Translations under genes and position numbers: made by a program
The notes under the pieces: generated by a model
Told to the model about the DNA's origin: nothing
What the model saw: the letters and a program-made list of their open reading frames with translations, nothing else
Databases searched by the model: none
From: Brienomyrus brachyistius
Lineage: Eukaryota; Chordata; Actinopteri; Osteoglossiformes; Mormyridae
DNA: 64,000 bases
Assembly: GCF_023856365.1 (NCBI RefSeq)
Contig: NC_064542.1
Coordinates: forward strand, 17,894,863 to 17,958,862
Reading direction: 5' to 3'
In this document: one piece after another, positions 1 through 11,875 of the stretch
How the letters are laid out: each line of letters begins with the position of its first letter
How positions within the stretch are numbered: the stretch's first letter is position 1

Positions 1-299
1 ATTCAATGATCCTGTCCTCCCACCACACTGTTTCACTGCACCAGTCAGGTCAGAACTCAAGGACGACTTTTTGGTCTTACTCACGGACTGATTGATTTAT
101 ACCTGAAGGTGCACATTATTAAATTGAAGGTGCAGTGCACACTTAGGCACCTTTCTAAACTTGGGTCTGGTTAGGGGCCTTCTGAATAAAGTCCTGCACT
201 GATAACACTTATCCGGCTTAATTGGTCTCATATGCAGAGGATACACAAACTTAGAGAACTGTAAGTGAATCTGAAATAACAGAATTACAGTATCTGGTG
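1..299. other. Unannotated flank
   Basis: No gene, RNA or repeat recognised. Two short GAAGGTGCA-type motifs occur near 105-135, too few to call a tandem array. Confidence 0.4.
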
Positions 300-490
300 C
301 CTATATCCAGTGCAGCGTGTTAATTAGAATCCATCATGGCCACCACCCTACATCCAGTGCAGGCTGTTCACTGGAATTTTCTATGGCCAGTACCCTACAT
401 TCAATGGAGCCTGTAAATGGGAATCCATAATTGGCAACATCCTACAGTACATCCAGTGCATCCTGTTTATGAGAAACCATCACGACCATC
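300..490 (+). repeat. Degenerate 47-bp minisatellite, about 4 units
   Basis: Four consecutive units start at about 300, 347, 394 and 441. Each opens with CCTAyATyCAgTGcA and continues through a CTGTt..a.tGgaA and CAT/TAT.GGCCA core. The first three are exactly 47 bp and the last about 50 bp. Units differ from each other by roughly a quarter of positions, so the array is old. No reading frame runs through it. Confidence 0.75.
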
Positions 491-974
491 GTATGACAGC
501 TTGACTTCATCTTGTTAATGTTAGTCTTTGTTTATTTAACCATTTCCAGCTAAGTGCATGAGCGCACCTACCACTGTGCTCTCCTCTAGCCACATCCACC
601 ACAGTCTTTCCTGCCACACCCATTCCACACATTAACAAGTTCCTTACTATGTGAAGTTCCAGGTAGTCTCCAAGTCCTGAGGCACTCTCCACCCTCACCA
701 AGATGGCCTCTCTCAGCTGGGTGCTGAACCCCACCGCTAGCCGGTCTGCCCGTGTGCTCGGCCGGTCGTTGGGTGGCCAGGTGTAGATGATGAGGGCTCC
801 TCCTCTTCCAAAAATATATGTGGTCCCAGCTGTCGGTTAAGAAAACAGAGATTTAAGAGATCAGCAATAAACCTGGACTTCTAAACAAACACAAACCATT
901 ATCTGTGCGGAATGCCAGCCTCTGGAATCTTTTAATGGTCCTCAAGTACCTGTGCAAGAATATTTTATCACAAG
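491..974. other. Unannotated stretch
   Basis: Contains a GC-richer block (about 580-790) with a 75-codon minus-strand open frame. The frame shows no recognisable domain and no splice or start context that I trust. It may be a decayed repeat, but I cannot assign it. Confidence 0.3.
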
Positions 975-1114
975 GCACACATCTTTCACACAATTCAGCA
1001 ACTCCAATTCACCTCAGAGTGTTTTTGGAGTTTGAGAAAATACAACTGCACACACGTAGACTCAAACCCTGCTCTCCAGAGGTTTGAGGCAACAGCATTA
1101 ACCACTGTGCTACC
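975..1114 (-). mobile_element. SINE family A, diverged partial copy
   Basis: Matches the middle and head of the full-length SINE at 54460-54818, including the shared CAATTCAGCAACTCCAATT block, the TGTTTTTGGA block and the terminal TTAACCACTGTGCTACC, which is the complement of a tRNA-type A box. The region between is shortened and diverged. The tail part is missing. The 60-codon open frame across it is incidental. Confidence 0.75.
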
Positions 1115-1733
1115 AGGATTGCAGATCCCAGAGGCACACCACTTTCCTTGGAAGGTCTAGAAGTTTCCTGAAAGCTGACAGCAGCTCCCCCACACCTTTG
1201 AATGATGCACAATGTCCCAGAAATCTGTCATTATGCTTTTCAGCGATGATAAAATGCCCCAGTGAAAAGTCTTACCACTGCAACCCCCCTGCTCCTTCTC
1301 CCCTTCAACAAATTTTACTGCCAGTAAACAATGTAATTTCAATGTGCAGAAATACAAATCATATAGCTGAAAATCTTTCTGTTTACCTGTGCCCTCCCCC
1401 AAAAATGTAAATGATATGGAAAATAACAATACCTTCGATGGCTAGCATCGGAAACATCACTTAAAAACATTATATTTTAACCTGAAGCAATACAGAATTC
1501 ACTTAGTTATCCTTAAACTCATGCTTATAAACTTGATGCAACACCAACGTTCATTAGATGTTCTACAATGCTGACGGATGTTCTGATCGGTGCTACCAGG
1601 GTAATTTCTCAACACATTTCTGCTGTAGCACTGCACCTGAGTATAATTTAAATTCTGCCAGTACATATCGGTTTTGCATATGAAAGAACTCTATTCACGT
1701 CCTCTCAGAGGAGTCTTTTGTCTCTTCCTAGTC
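1115..1733. other. Unannotated stretch
   Basis: Only overlapping short open frames on both strands (60-90 codons) with no recognisable motif. A small palindrome CGATGGCTAGCATCG lies near 1436-1450. Otherwise I see nothing to annotate. Confidence 0.3.
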
Positions 1734-1867
1734 ACTGAGACTTTCCTGCGCAGCAGGAACCATTATGGTGTCCCTTCCTACACAGGTGTCCCCTTGTTTG
1801 AAAATCTAGCCTGTATTGCAGAACAAAACCCATGAAGTGAGACAGATACACTGGGGCGTCACACCAA
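1734..1867 (+). repeat. 134-bp direct repeat, copy 1
   Basis: Near-identical (about 95%, six substitutions seen, no indels) to 2932-3065 in the same orientation. It begins ACTGAGAC and ends GTCACACCAA. The sequence is not simple and not coding. It could be the two ends of a small LTR-type element about 1.3 kb long, or two independent insertions of a dispersed repeat. No clear TG...CA ends or target-site duplication were found. Confidence 0.8.
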
Positions 1868-2931
1868 TTTTGTGAGCCTGTTTATCATGAGATATTCACT
1901 GCCTCTCACTGATTAGCTGATGTGAATCACCCTTCTGTATCCACCTGGATCAGACATTAGTTCCCCATCTCTGACACAAAGATATCTAAAGTTCTATGAG
2001 AGGCACTGTCAACTGCTCAAGCTCCAGCTGAACCTGGGAGTCGCAGGGACATGAAGAGATGGCGGGATTGACAACCCCAATAATCATGGCAGTATATACA
2101 TTTAGTATACAATCAGTCCTGAACAGAACCTGATTTTGGGGGTTAATATGATATAGGTGTCAATGTGAAATACAGTAAGCATGGCCAATCACTATTCATC
2201 ACCTGTGTCTGTCATTAGATAATCAGTGGGTTTACTTCAGAAGCCATAATTAAAACAAACATTAAAAGCAAAGTACCAAAAGATCAGGCATGAAATAGGC
2301 TGTAGATGGCTTTCCTTATGATAAGACTGATGCACAGTGCAGATAAACAACACAATTACTTTCATCATCACTGTCTATTATTGTACTTGTAGATTGGCTT
2401 TGTGTAATTACTTTAAAATTGCAGAAAAACAGAATATTATTAATTCAGTCCTGCTCTCCGCAGCCAAGTCGTGGTCTGAATTGTAATGTTTGCTTGTCTG
2501 CCATCACTGTAGGTCATTTTCTTGGACCCTGACAGGCAGCACTACATCTGACTATGAGAGACAAAAAGACTCTGGATCTCTGCTTTTACCTAAAAAGATC
2601 CATCACACTTCTACCTGCCTGCGGAGAACATGATGCCCTTAAATCGTCAGCATACAGATTAAACTCTTAATGTGGGCTATTTCGCGCTAATCTTCATTTA
2701 CAGTAGGCCTTGTCCTTTGGACAAAGGCCAAGTAGTGCTATACTATTTGCAACCAGATGATAAATAGAATATCCATGCACAATGTAATTGGCCAAAATAA
2801 TTCATTTTTAATCACTACAATTAATGGTTATTGTTTACCACTAATTTAGTTAAGTAGCTAACAGTAGCGCCCATCAGTGTATGATGAAATTAACTTTTAA
2901 CTACAGAGCAACTAAACAGTGCCTGTGAGGG
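1868..2931. other. Spacer between the direct repeats
   Basis: No protein homology, tRNA primer-binding-like motif or polypurine tract that would support an LTR element. Moderately AT-rich. Nothing else recognised. Confidence 0.3.
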
Positions 2932-3065
2932 ACTGAGACCTTCCTGCGCAGCAGGAACCATTATGGTGTCCCTTCCTACACAGGTGTCCCCTTGTTTGAA
3001 AATCTAGCCTGGATTGTAGAACAAAACCCTTGAAGTGAGACAGATACATTGGGGGGTCACACCAA
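2932..3065 (+). repeat. 134-bp direct repeat, copy 2
   Basis: Second copy of the repeat at 1734-1867. The preceding bases read TGTGAGGGACTGAGAC and the sequence after the shared segment diverges at once. This argues that the shared unit has fixed ends. Confidence 0.8.
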
Positions 3066-4329
3066 CTTGTGATGTGAACCTCTTTATGGCAGATAAGAGG
3101 ATGGCGTCAGAGGTACCACCTGCCATACAAACCCGTTACATGAAAGTATGAAAGAAGCGGAGGAAATTTAAGTGGGGAAAAAAACCTACCTGTTCACTTG
3201 CTTGCTAGTGTGCTATCATCCACACTGTCCCCTTTACAACCCTCCCTCACCACCAGGTACTGTCTGTCATGTCAGAAACATTTAGCAGAGGACAACCTGA
3301 AACACACCTACTGCATTATGGGAGCAGCCTGGGTACTTGGAACATAAGAGGAGCAGATTAATGTCAGTCATAATTATGATTGGTTTGGTTAGGATGTGAC
3401 TTGACAGAGAAGTGATATAAACAAAATTCTACTTTTACCCAAAATTCCTACTAAACTGCACTTAGGCGCTCCGTAATTATGCAAATGCAATAATAATCTG
3501 AAGGTTTCAGGCAAAACAATTCAAGACAGGCTGCCATGGAAAAGCCTGTCCTTGGACTATCAGCAGAAGATCAGAGACTATAACAAAGCAGCTGGTTTCC
3601 ATGGGCATCATTCACATATCAGAGTCACAATATATTTATTATCCTGGAGGAAATTATTTAAGCCTTATTGAAGAACATCCAAGTCATGGATGTACTCTGG
3701 TTTATGAAAGTTTTATATACACATTTAGTATATATTTTACATCAAAGTAGATCTCCTTGACTATGACAAAAATTATAATCACGATTATTTTGGTAAATAT
3801 TGTGATCATAATTCAATATGATTATCAAGCATTTATTGAACTTTTTTTAGAAACTTGTCTTATAACAGTGGATTTCCTGGAACTCTAAATATAATTCAAC
3901 CGAAATAAAATAAAATAAAAGGGGCATTGAAAGAGGTACGGTGGGCTTATGACACAAGACAAAATGGGAGCATTACTGTGAAATGAAATGCGGCACAATA
4001 ATAGTTTTATCTCGTTTTATCTCACAATAATCATTCGTTTTGATAACACAAGAGAACAAAAACATTTTTTGTAATCACCTGAGGCCACAACACACTTTTC
4101 GGAATATTTTTTTTCATGTTTATTTCAGATTTGTTTTCAGTTTGTTGCAGTCACATCAACTTTTTAAGTGTACTTGCATGTAGTTTTTTACCATAACGTA
4201 AGCATCAATTAAGTAAATGTTTCAATAAATTCAGCATGAAGTCAAATAGGCACACACTGTGGCACAGATGTACTTAATGTTGTCGGTCATCTATCACTGT
4301 TTCTTCAAAAATGTTTAGAGAATGAGTAC
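3066..4329. other. Mostly unannotated; candidate conserved noncoding block at 3465-3640
   Basis: No coding sequence. The segment 3465-3640 is non-repetitive and contains an octamer-type TATGCAAAT (near 3479-3487), an AATAATAATC run and an E-box-rich stretch. That texture resembles vertebrate developmental enhancers. This is an impression only. The rest is AT-rich with no recognised element. Confidence 0.25.
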
Positions 4330-5147
4330 ACTGTCTGGACTGTCACAGTACAGTATCCAGCAGTACTTTCACTACAGAAACCTTGGTAGCAACGCTCCAT
4401 TAACTGTCTTGGTGAAAACGTTCTCCTTGCTCATCACTCACATACCAAGATTTTCTGGATAGAACCTTAGATGAAGTTTATTTTCAGTGACATGGAACAG
4501 CCCAATTTCAGGTATGAATGAAGCAGATTCTGAACTCTTTCCTTGTATACAGGAGACTAATTGCTAAACTGCCACTTGAATGCCTCTCAAGCTTCAAGCC
4601 TGGCTGCTGAGAGAGATCGTTTACAGTAAAACCTTCATCCAGCAAAGCCTACTTTATCTGCGGACCTATAAATATTCCTTCCTTCAGTTTTGCGGGGTTC
4701 ATGTTTGGAAATTTCTCAACAAGGTACTGAAAACCCCGTGAGTTCACTTTACACGTGGTCTTTGCAAGGTTCTTCTTTAAGCCTCGCCTGTTATGGAGAG
4801 CTGGCAGAAAGATTTCATTCGGATGAACCAGAGGCAGAATCTGGACACTGCTTGTTCCTGGCTCACACCAACGGAACTGTGAATGACATCACTACCTTTT
4901 TCCAATTTAGCCAATCTTGCAGTCTGTTGGAACAATTGCTACAGATGACACGTGGGGCCCAAGATTTATCCTGGTCACCCAGGGGACAGTCGAAGTACCA
5001 TTTGTATATCTTCTTAAGGTCTGCGGTAATTGGGCAACGTTGTGCTTTTGCCGTGAGTGAACCACACAGATAACAGAAACTGTCTGGATGATAACAACTG
5101 AAATCAATCGCAGTTAATGCTGTGTATAACATAAAATATACATACAA
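4330..5147 (-). pseudogene. Decayed copy of a dispersed zinc-finger-like gene family
   Basis: Read on the minus strand, the first 94 codons (5147-4863) carry CYLCG, then DQDKSWAPR and CSNCSN, a CxxC...CxxC arrangement suggesting zinc binding. After a frameshift near 4860 the homologous reading continues through 4740-4640. Further on come a YVSDEQGERFHQD motif near 4440-4400 and a YCW motif near 4350. I recognise this order from an uncharacterised, multi-copy family seen in many animal genomes, but cannot name its function. Several stops and frame changes make the copy non-functional. At 4135-4105 the minus strand reads AATAAA followed shortly by eight As, as a retrocopy might. Confidence 0.65.
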
Positions 5148-5164
5148 CTGTCTTTAAATCTCCT

Positions 5165-6873
5165 AATATGCTTAGGATAATTATATCCCTACCAGGGGAG
5201 AAGCTATTCACGATCTTGTTCTCTCTAATAACCAAGATAGGATCGGAAAATTGGAGGTTTTAGATCTACTTCACAGTAGCGTCTGAAGAGAAAAGTCCTA
5301 AACAAAAATGAGGAATATACAAAAATACTCAGACTAGGAACTGTAAACTGGATGGTGTTAAATAACAAAACTACTGAAGAGGCATTGCTGTAAGGGCTTT
5401 GTTCCACAAATGGAAAATAACTAATAAAACTGGAAGAAAGCATCTATGTATCTAAGTCTACAGGTTGAGTTAAACAAATAACATTATACTCTTTGTCAAA
5501 AGGAATGTCAAAAGGAAGATTGCATTGTAGGCTAAGGGTGGCATTAAAAGTTTCTTCAAACATTTGAACTCCAAAAGAGCTCTAAAAGCTGAAATCACTA
5601 ATTTGCAGGATAGTAAGGGTCTTATAATTGAAAATGAAATTGATATAGTGTTGTACGGGTATTCACTTGTAGAGGATACAAGTAACATACCAGCTCTTAT
5701 TACTAATCCAGTGTTGTCTATTACTATTATACATAACTGAAGCTGAAGTGCTACAAAGCCTAGCTAACCTCAAAATAAATAAATCACAGGGCCCTGATGG
5801 CATCTTACCTATACTTTTAAAAGAGATGAAGGATATTATTAGCTAACCTTTAACTTTACTAATTCAGAAATACTTATCTACTGGTGTGGTACCTTCTCCT
5901 TGGAAGCATGCTAATATAACACGAAAAGGGGATATAAGTTATCCATCAAACTATAGACCAATTATAACAGGAAAAGTAATGGAAGCTATAATCCAAGTGA
6001 AAATGGTACATTACCGGGATCCGAATAATATTCTGAGGGATAGCCAGCTCAAAGCTGAAGGGATTTTAGGAACTGTAGCAGCTTGGATTTAAAACTGGTT
6101 AACACACAAAAATCAGTGGGTAGTTATTATAAGCACATTGTCACAGTAGGCCTGCGTTCATAGTGGGGTACCGCAGGGTTCAATTTTAGGACCACTATTG
6201 TTCCTAATTTACATTAACTATACTGACACCAATATAACAACAAACTGGTTAAATTTGCAGATGACACCAAGGTGGGTGGTGTAGCAGATACTGATCTAGC
6301 AGCAGAGAGGCTACAACGGGATCTGGATTTTGTTAGCAACTGGGCTGATACCTGGCAGATGAAATTTAACATAGATAAATGTAAAGTAATCCCTGCAGGG
6401 AGCAGAAATATAAAGTACAGATATTTTATGGGTTCCACGGAAATAAAGGTAGCTGATTACGAAGAGGATCTCGGTGTGTATGTCGATGCTTCCATGTCCC
6501 ACTGTCGCCAGTGTGGGAAAGCAATAAAAAAGGCCAATAGGATGTTGGGTTACATCTCTAGGTGTGTGGAGTTTAAGTCAAGGGAGATGATGCTGCGATT
6601 ATATATTCATTGGTAAGGCCCCACTTAGAATATTGTGTGCAGGTTTGGTCACCATACCTTAAGAAGGACAAGGAAAGGGTGCAATGTAGGACTACGAGAA
6701 TGATTCTTAGTCTTAGAAGAATGTCTTATAAGGAGAGGTTAGCTGAGCTGAATCTGTTCAGCCTTGAGCAAAGAAGACTAAGGGGGGACATGATCCAGGA
6801 ATATAAGATGCTAACAGGTCTGGATGCTGTTAAACCAAATACTTACTTCAATATTACTTCAAATCAGTGTTAA
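5165..6873 (+). pseudogene. LINE reverse transcriptase, Jockey/CR1/Rex1-like, degraded
   Basis: The end of the endonuclease (PTRGEAIHDLVLSNNQD, about 5190-5250) is followed by the linker and the RT. RT motifs visible are QGPDGI (5787-5804), SNYRPI (about 5940), SGVPQGSILGPLLF (6162-6203) and FADDTK (6254-6271, the catalytic YADD-type box). Then come QRDLDFVSNWADTWQMKFN and the thumb/C-terminal part [15 protein letters not shown] to 6873. The motifs lie in three different frames, with stops near 5850 and 6090 and a deletion after SNYRPI. The element is dead. The 5' end of the ORF is absent. Confidence 0.92.
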
Positions 6874-7030
6874 TTTTGACAGCAAATCTTTATTTGGTTT
6901 TAGTCATAATTTAGTCACCTACATTATTTTAGTTTTTTGTCTAATTTTAGTTGACTAAATATCGTAAGATTACAGTTGACTAAAACTACAGTTGATTTAG
7001 TCGACTAAGATTAAAATTGTAATGTTTAAA
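6874..7030. repeat. TTTAGTCGACTAAA-type palindromic repeat
   Basis: Several copies of TTTAGTTGACTAAA or TTTAGTCGACTAAG on both strands follow the LINE directly. This is a common fish repeat texture, possibly the subterminal part of a DNA transposon. No clear ends found. Confidence 0.5.
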
Positions 7031-8055
7031 ATTTCCATTTGATGTCAGAAAGTCATTATGTTCACCAAGATGAAATGAAATAAACGTTAAGGGATGGCAT
7101 TAAGGAATGGTGTTAAGGTCTGACTGTGCAGGACACAGAGACACAGGTTTCACTGTTATTTGAAACACAAACTTATGTTTATTAACCCAGAAACTGAGTA
7201 CTTTAAAATCAGTAGTGCCATGTAAAATCACTTCAAAGTTCACAGGCTGTAATGCCACCAGGCCTGCTCTCTCTGAATATGAAAATATAAATATTAAAAT
7301 AAATATTTGCAAAAAATATTTAAAATAAAAATAAAAATAAAAAAAGGAAATAGTTGCTTTTTAACAACTGTATAAAGTAATGTTATTTGTTATATAAATC
7401 AACTCAGGTGAAAAAAAAAATGTACGTTCGCCGAACCTCAAGAATCTGGCATGACACGCTTTCAAACTCATGTAGGAAATCTTATGACAAATCTATATTA
7501 TACCATTATAAACGTAAAATTAGCTACGTCCAAACTTTACACAGTTAAATACAGAACCAGACTATTTACAAGATAAAAACTGTATATAACAAAACAAACA
7601 ATACACAATAAATACTTTGCACTTACAAGCGGTTATATCAACTAACAACTAGTGTTAAATCCCTATGGTGTGCTAGCTTGATTAGCACTTTAGTGTTTAT
7701 ATTACCTTTTTCACAGATTGCAAACCACTTAACAGCTTATCAGGTAAGTATTTAAGGTATGTAATTATACCATTTTAGGTGGCAGACAGCATTTTATCTT
7801 GAACTGTTGGTCTGTTTATTTTTGGCCAGGGATACTTTTGACTGAAATGGGATTGTTTGGTTTTTCATACACAATGTTTGGTAAATGGGAGCAGTTGCCA
7901 ATCGGTACTTTGGTAAAAATTTCCAGTGTTCTGAAAACAGTTTGCTCTGTGTTTTCTATACTCATCTATTGGTCTGTGTAGTAGACTGATGGGAAAACAA
8001 AGATTTTGAAGTTTAAGCTTATGTATATTGATTCATTGATCAACCAAACTTAAAT
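7031..8055. other. Unannotated AT-rich stretch
   Basis: Contains a short (AAAATA)n run near 7318-7346, a nine-A tract near 7420 and the palindrome GTTCGCCGAAC at about 7427-7437. A 60-codon open frame at 7799-7981 is hydrophobic but has no known motif. Confidence 0.3.
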
Positions 8056-8170
8056 TTCTTATTTCTCGTGTCAAACATTGAAATGTGATTAAAATGTGAT
8101 TAATTTTGATTAATTAATTACAAAGTTTCTAATTAATTCAATTAATTTTTTAAAATCAAATCCCACCCCT
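8056..8170. repeat. TTAATTAA-rich inverted repeat segment
   Basis: Repeated ATTAATTTTGATTAATTAAT and TTCAATTAATTTTTT motifs precede CCCACCCCT. The texture matches a widespread fish repeat, but I could not find paired ends. Confidence 0.35.
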
Positions 8171-8286
8171 AAAAATAAACATTAGGCTATATTAGTTGCA
8201 GATTAGTTGTAGAGTTGACAATGTTTGTAATCATCCAGCAGTGATCGTGCTTATAAACACAGGTAATCACAAAATGGACTGGCATA

Positions 8287-8970
8287 CCCTTAGCAAAAAG
8301 TAGTTTATTCAAGTGTACCACGAGTATACTTGTTTTTTACTAAAACTGAGGCAATATACTTGAAGTTTACTTTTTATATACTAAATTGTATATACTTAAG
8401 AATAGTTTAGTGAAGTATACTTGACTTATACTGAGAAGTATAAAGAAAAGTCAAAGACTAAGTGCATTAATACTTACAGTTATACTTTAAAACTAAAGCT
8501 TATACTTTAGAATACTTTCTGCCACAAAGTACTAATACTTAGTGTTACGTGTGGCATGTGAAATAAAGTATAACAACAAGTAAACTAGTAAAATAGCAAA
8601 TAATTTTATTTTTTAGTTTTAGTAATTCTAAGTTCATAAAAGTATACTTCAAGTGTACTTCAATAACCTAAAATGTGGACTAGAAGTATACAGGTATACG
8701 TAGTACACTAGTAGTATATAGATGAGTGTACTTGTACTGTATACTTGAAAGTGTACTTTTGTAAAATTGAAATGACCTTATAAAGTATACTTAATGCATA
8801 CTTTTATAAACTTAAAAAATGCTCCAGTTTAGTCCGAAGTATTAAATTGGTATACTTTCTAATACATTACAAGTACATGGTCTGTAGTATACTTGCTATA
8901 CTTATACTTATACTTATACTCAAGCATACTTAATAACATGAACTTCAAGTATACTACTTTTTGCTAAGGA
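8287..8970. mobile_element. Palindromic MITE with TA target site
   Basis: The left end CCCTTAGCAAAAAGTAGT and the complement of the right end TCCTTAGCAAAAAGTAGT form terminal inverted repeats with one mismatch in 18. TA flanks both sides (8285-8286 and 8971-8972). The 684-bp interior is packed with AAGTATACTT-type motifs on both strands and has no coding potential. This fits a non-autonomous Tc1/mariner-type element. Confidence 0.8.
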
Positions 8971-8972
8971 TA

Positions 8973-10112
8973 TGGCTAAAGTAGGTCATCTTAAAGAAGC
9001 TCCACCTTAAAGAATTTGAGGAAACCTAAATGATACCAACTGAAACCAGAAAACTGGGTGGTTATATTGGTTTACACAATCATACTAAACTTTTTTTTTT
9101 TCATCCCAATAAGCTTTAATTAACAGTGTAGCTAAATGTGTAGAATGTTATACAGTGGATAAGTGTATAACCTACTTATCAATTTCGATAATCATACTCT
9201 TATGGTTCAAGTGGCTCAAAATTGTGGACCTCTTAACCTCCTGTTCATCCCTAGTGGAAATCCTGATCAAAACTGGAAAAGCTTATACTTCAAACGTCAT
9301 GCTGTAGATTAGATTTAGGTTTTTGGACAGCTGAACTACAGTAGCTGGCATTTTACACATTGCAAGATCCACGGGTCCAGCTTCTAGTAAAACACAGCAA
9401 TGGTTTGTAACCCGAACTAGATAGAATATGGGAGAACAGCTGTAGATTGATTCACCTGTCCAAAAGCCAATTTAAAACCTGCTGAAAACACTACTGGACG
9501 AGGCTGTCCATAAAATGGTGAGGACCTAGAAATACTGCTTTTATCATTTACTGGCCACATGGGGCAAGACATCGATACAGAGAGATTCCGGTGTAAGAGG
9601 ACTGACCGACTGTAATCTAATGTCATTAAATCGTGCAATGAAAAGGATTTGTCTGGAGAAATTACATTAGAGTGTAATGTCAATGTACACAAGGTATAGT
9701 CCTGGATTAAGAAACTCAAGACAAGGAGTGGGGTGGATATTAATGTAATTAATGTAATAATTTTTGGATGGTAAAAATTTTAGATGAACTTTTAGATGAG
9801 CCTTAAAAACATGCTGTTAAAACATACAACACATAAATACAACAGGGTATCTAAATACAGGATTGTGGTGAGGAGAAAGGACAGCATGCAGTTTCTTAGC
9901 CCGTGAAAGTGGGTGAACTGTTGATTATTACAAAAAAAAAGGAAAATCAATATCTGGTTGTTGCCAAGACACTTGCAACCTGCCCTAACTCTGGCAGGAA
10001 GAAAAGAACCTTCAAAATAAAAGCACATCTGCCTTGAGAATTCTGACGGAACTAAGAACCCGCTACAGGATATGATTTCTTTGTTTTAGAATTTTATTCT
10101 GTGCTTTGCAGT
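8973..10112. other. Unannotated stretch
   Basis: Short open frames only (100 codons at most, minus strand 9417-9719), with no recognisable domain. Nothing repetitive within the window was noticed. Confidence 0.3.
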
Positions 10113-10405
10113 TCACGGAACATTACTCCGTCTTTCAATATGCTGAACAGTATCACAGCGGAGTCTGGAGCTAATCCCAGGCAGCAAGGCTGGGGTACAC
10201 ACTGGAATGGGATGCCAGTCCATCACTGGGCCCGTATGTACATACACTATGAACAATTCAGAGGTACCATTTAGCATAACTGCCTGCTTTTGGTCTGCAG
10301 CAGGAAACCCACACACAGGGAGAACATGCCATCTCCACACACCTGCGGAGACAAAATGTAATCCCCCCTGACTCTGGGGGTGTGATGCAAACCAAGCCAT
10401 TGTGA
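10113..10405 (-). mobile_element. SINE family A, old full-span copy
   Basis: Follows the order of the 54460-54818 SINE but is heavily diverged: GGAGTCTGGAGCTAATCCCAGGCAGC, GGGATGCCAGTCCATCAC, GAACAATTCAGA, AGGAAACCCACACA, GGGAGAACATGCCATCTCCACAC, then GTGTGATGCAAACCAAGCC. The tail is at low coordinate, so the element lies on the minus strand. Confidence 0.75.
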
Positions 10406-10929
10406 AGCATTAATGACCCCTAATTTATGTTTAATTGATAATTCCCATTGTAATAAACGTACTATAATATGGCTTCAGACTTAATTTAGTACATAATGTT
10501 GAGATGTAATTTAGTATAATGGCTCATAGCCATATTTTCACTGCTCCATATTTGCATAACTATAGGCAAATAGTAGAAATATAGAAAAAAAACACATACA
10601 AACACAGTCAATACATACTCCTTTTTCAGCTTCTCTAATCCATTTGGACTCTCACTACTGCTAGAAATAAATTCGATTTCTGCATCTCAGTGTGTTAAAT
10701 ATCTGCTTTCTTCAGACAGCTGGTACAAGGCACCGTTCAAAAACGTCAAGGGAAGTGGGAGCCTCTGTCTCCGCTGGGCAGGGCGTGACCAGAGCACTCC
10801 GATTCCCTACTGGCTAGGGAGAGTGCTATGACCTGGCTGGAGGCCCATCTGGTCAACTGTAAAAACACAATGGGAAAAGAGGCGCACAAGGAGTAGGTCC
10901 TCAGAACAGATTGAGGGTGCAGAGGAAGC

Positions 10930-11875
10930 TTTCTGGGGTTTAAAAATGCAAAGATGCACATGACACTGCAGTCATCAACCTGCCTACAGAGATGAGGTCA
11001 ACTCCCTGACATCATGGTGCCAGAAGAACAATCACTCTCTAAACATCAGCAGGAATATCGAGTTCATTGTGGACTTCCATTTGCAAGGGACCAGCATGCA
11101 CAAAGCCCTCCATATGATGCTACAGTGGACAGAGTCAGCTGCTTCAAGTTCCTGGGGGTCAACATCTCCGCAGACCTGTCCTCCTCAACACATACCACTT
11201 CAGCAACAAAAACTGCACAGCAGCGCCTGTTCTTCCTGTGCAGAAGTTCGTCATGACAGTCCGCATCCGCAGGAATTTCTACAGGTGTAGAAAATATTCT
11301 AACTAGCGGCATCACCACATGGTACGGAATCTGTACTGCCCATGACTGGAAAACCTTGAGGAGTATGGTTAAGTCATCACAGAGTATCGCTGGCGGCAAC
11401 CTGCCTGACATCCAGGTTATCTGCAGAAGTAGATGCCTGAAGAAGGCCTGGTCCATCCTCAAGGACCCAAGCCATCCCAGCCACAATCAGGGAAACGGTA
11501 TCGGATCATCAGAGCGCAGACACACAGGCTCCGGAACAGCTTCTACCCTCCAGCATTGAGGCCACTGAGTAGCCGATCAAGCTGTTAGTTGTTAGTATGG
11601 ACAATTTGCACATTTTCATATTTCTTATTATATTTATTATTATTTGCTGTGGCAGTCCCTAATGGCAGCAGACAAAAAAATGATTTGTTTTAATATTTAA
11701 AAATATTTTTAGCATTTTATTACTAATTTTACTTATTTCTATTCTTTACATATTTCTATTATTTATTATATGGATCTCTCAGGGAAACTCATTTCATTGC
11801 CTGCATGTACCACTGTTTGCTTTACTGTTGTGCATTTGATAAATAAACTTTGCTTTGATTTGAGTTGATTTGCGA
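10930..11875 (+). pseudogene. L2-like LINE, C-terminal RT domain and 3' UTR
   Basis: Across frames it encodes FKFLGVNISADLS (about 11140), AQQRLFFLC, NFYRC- and TTWYG-like segments, LPDIQVICRSRCLKKAWSI and KDPSHPSHN. This is the conserved C-terminal order of L2/Maui-type fish LINEs. Frames shift near 11250 and 11340. The 3' end runs through an AT-rich UTR to TGATAAATAAACTTTGCTTT and TTGATT repeats near 11875. The 5' part is missing, as expected for a 5'-truncated LINE insertion. Confidence 0.88.

Noticed and set aside
10113..10400. 95-codon minus ORF with cysteine-rich content
   Set aside because: It lies in an old SINE family A copy.
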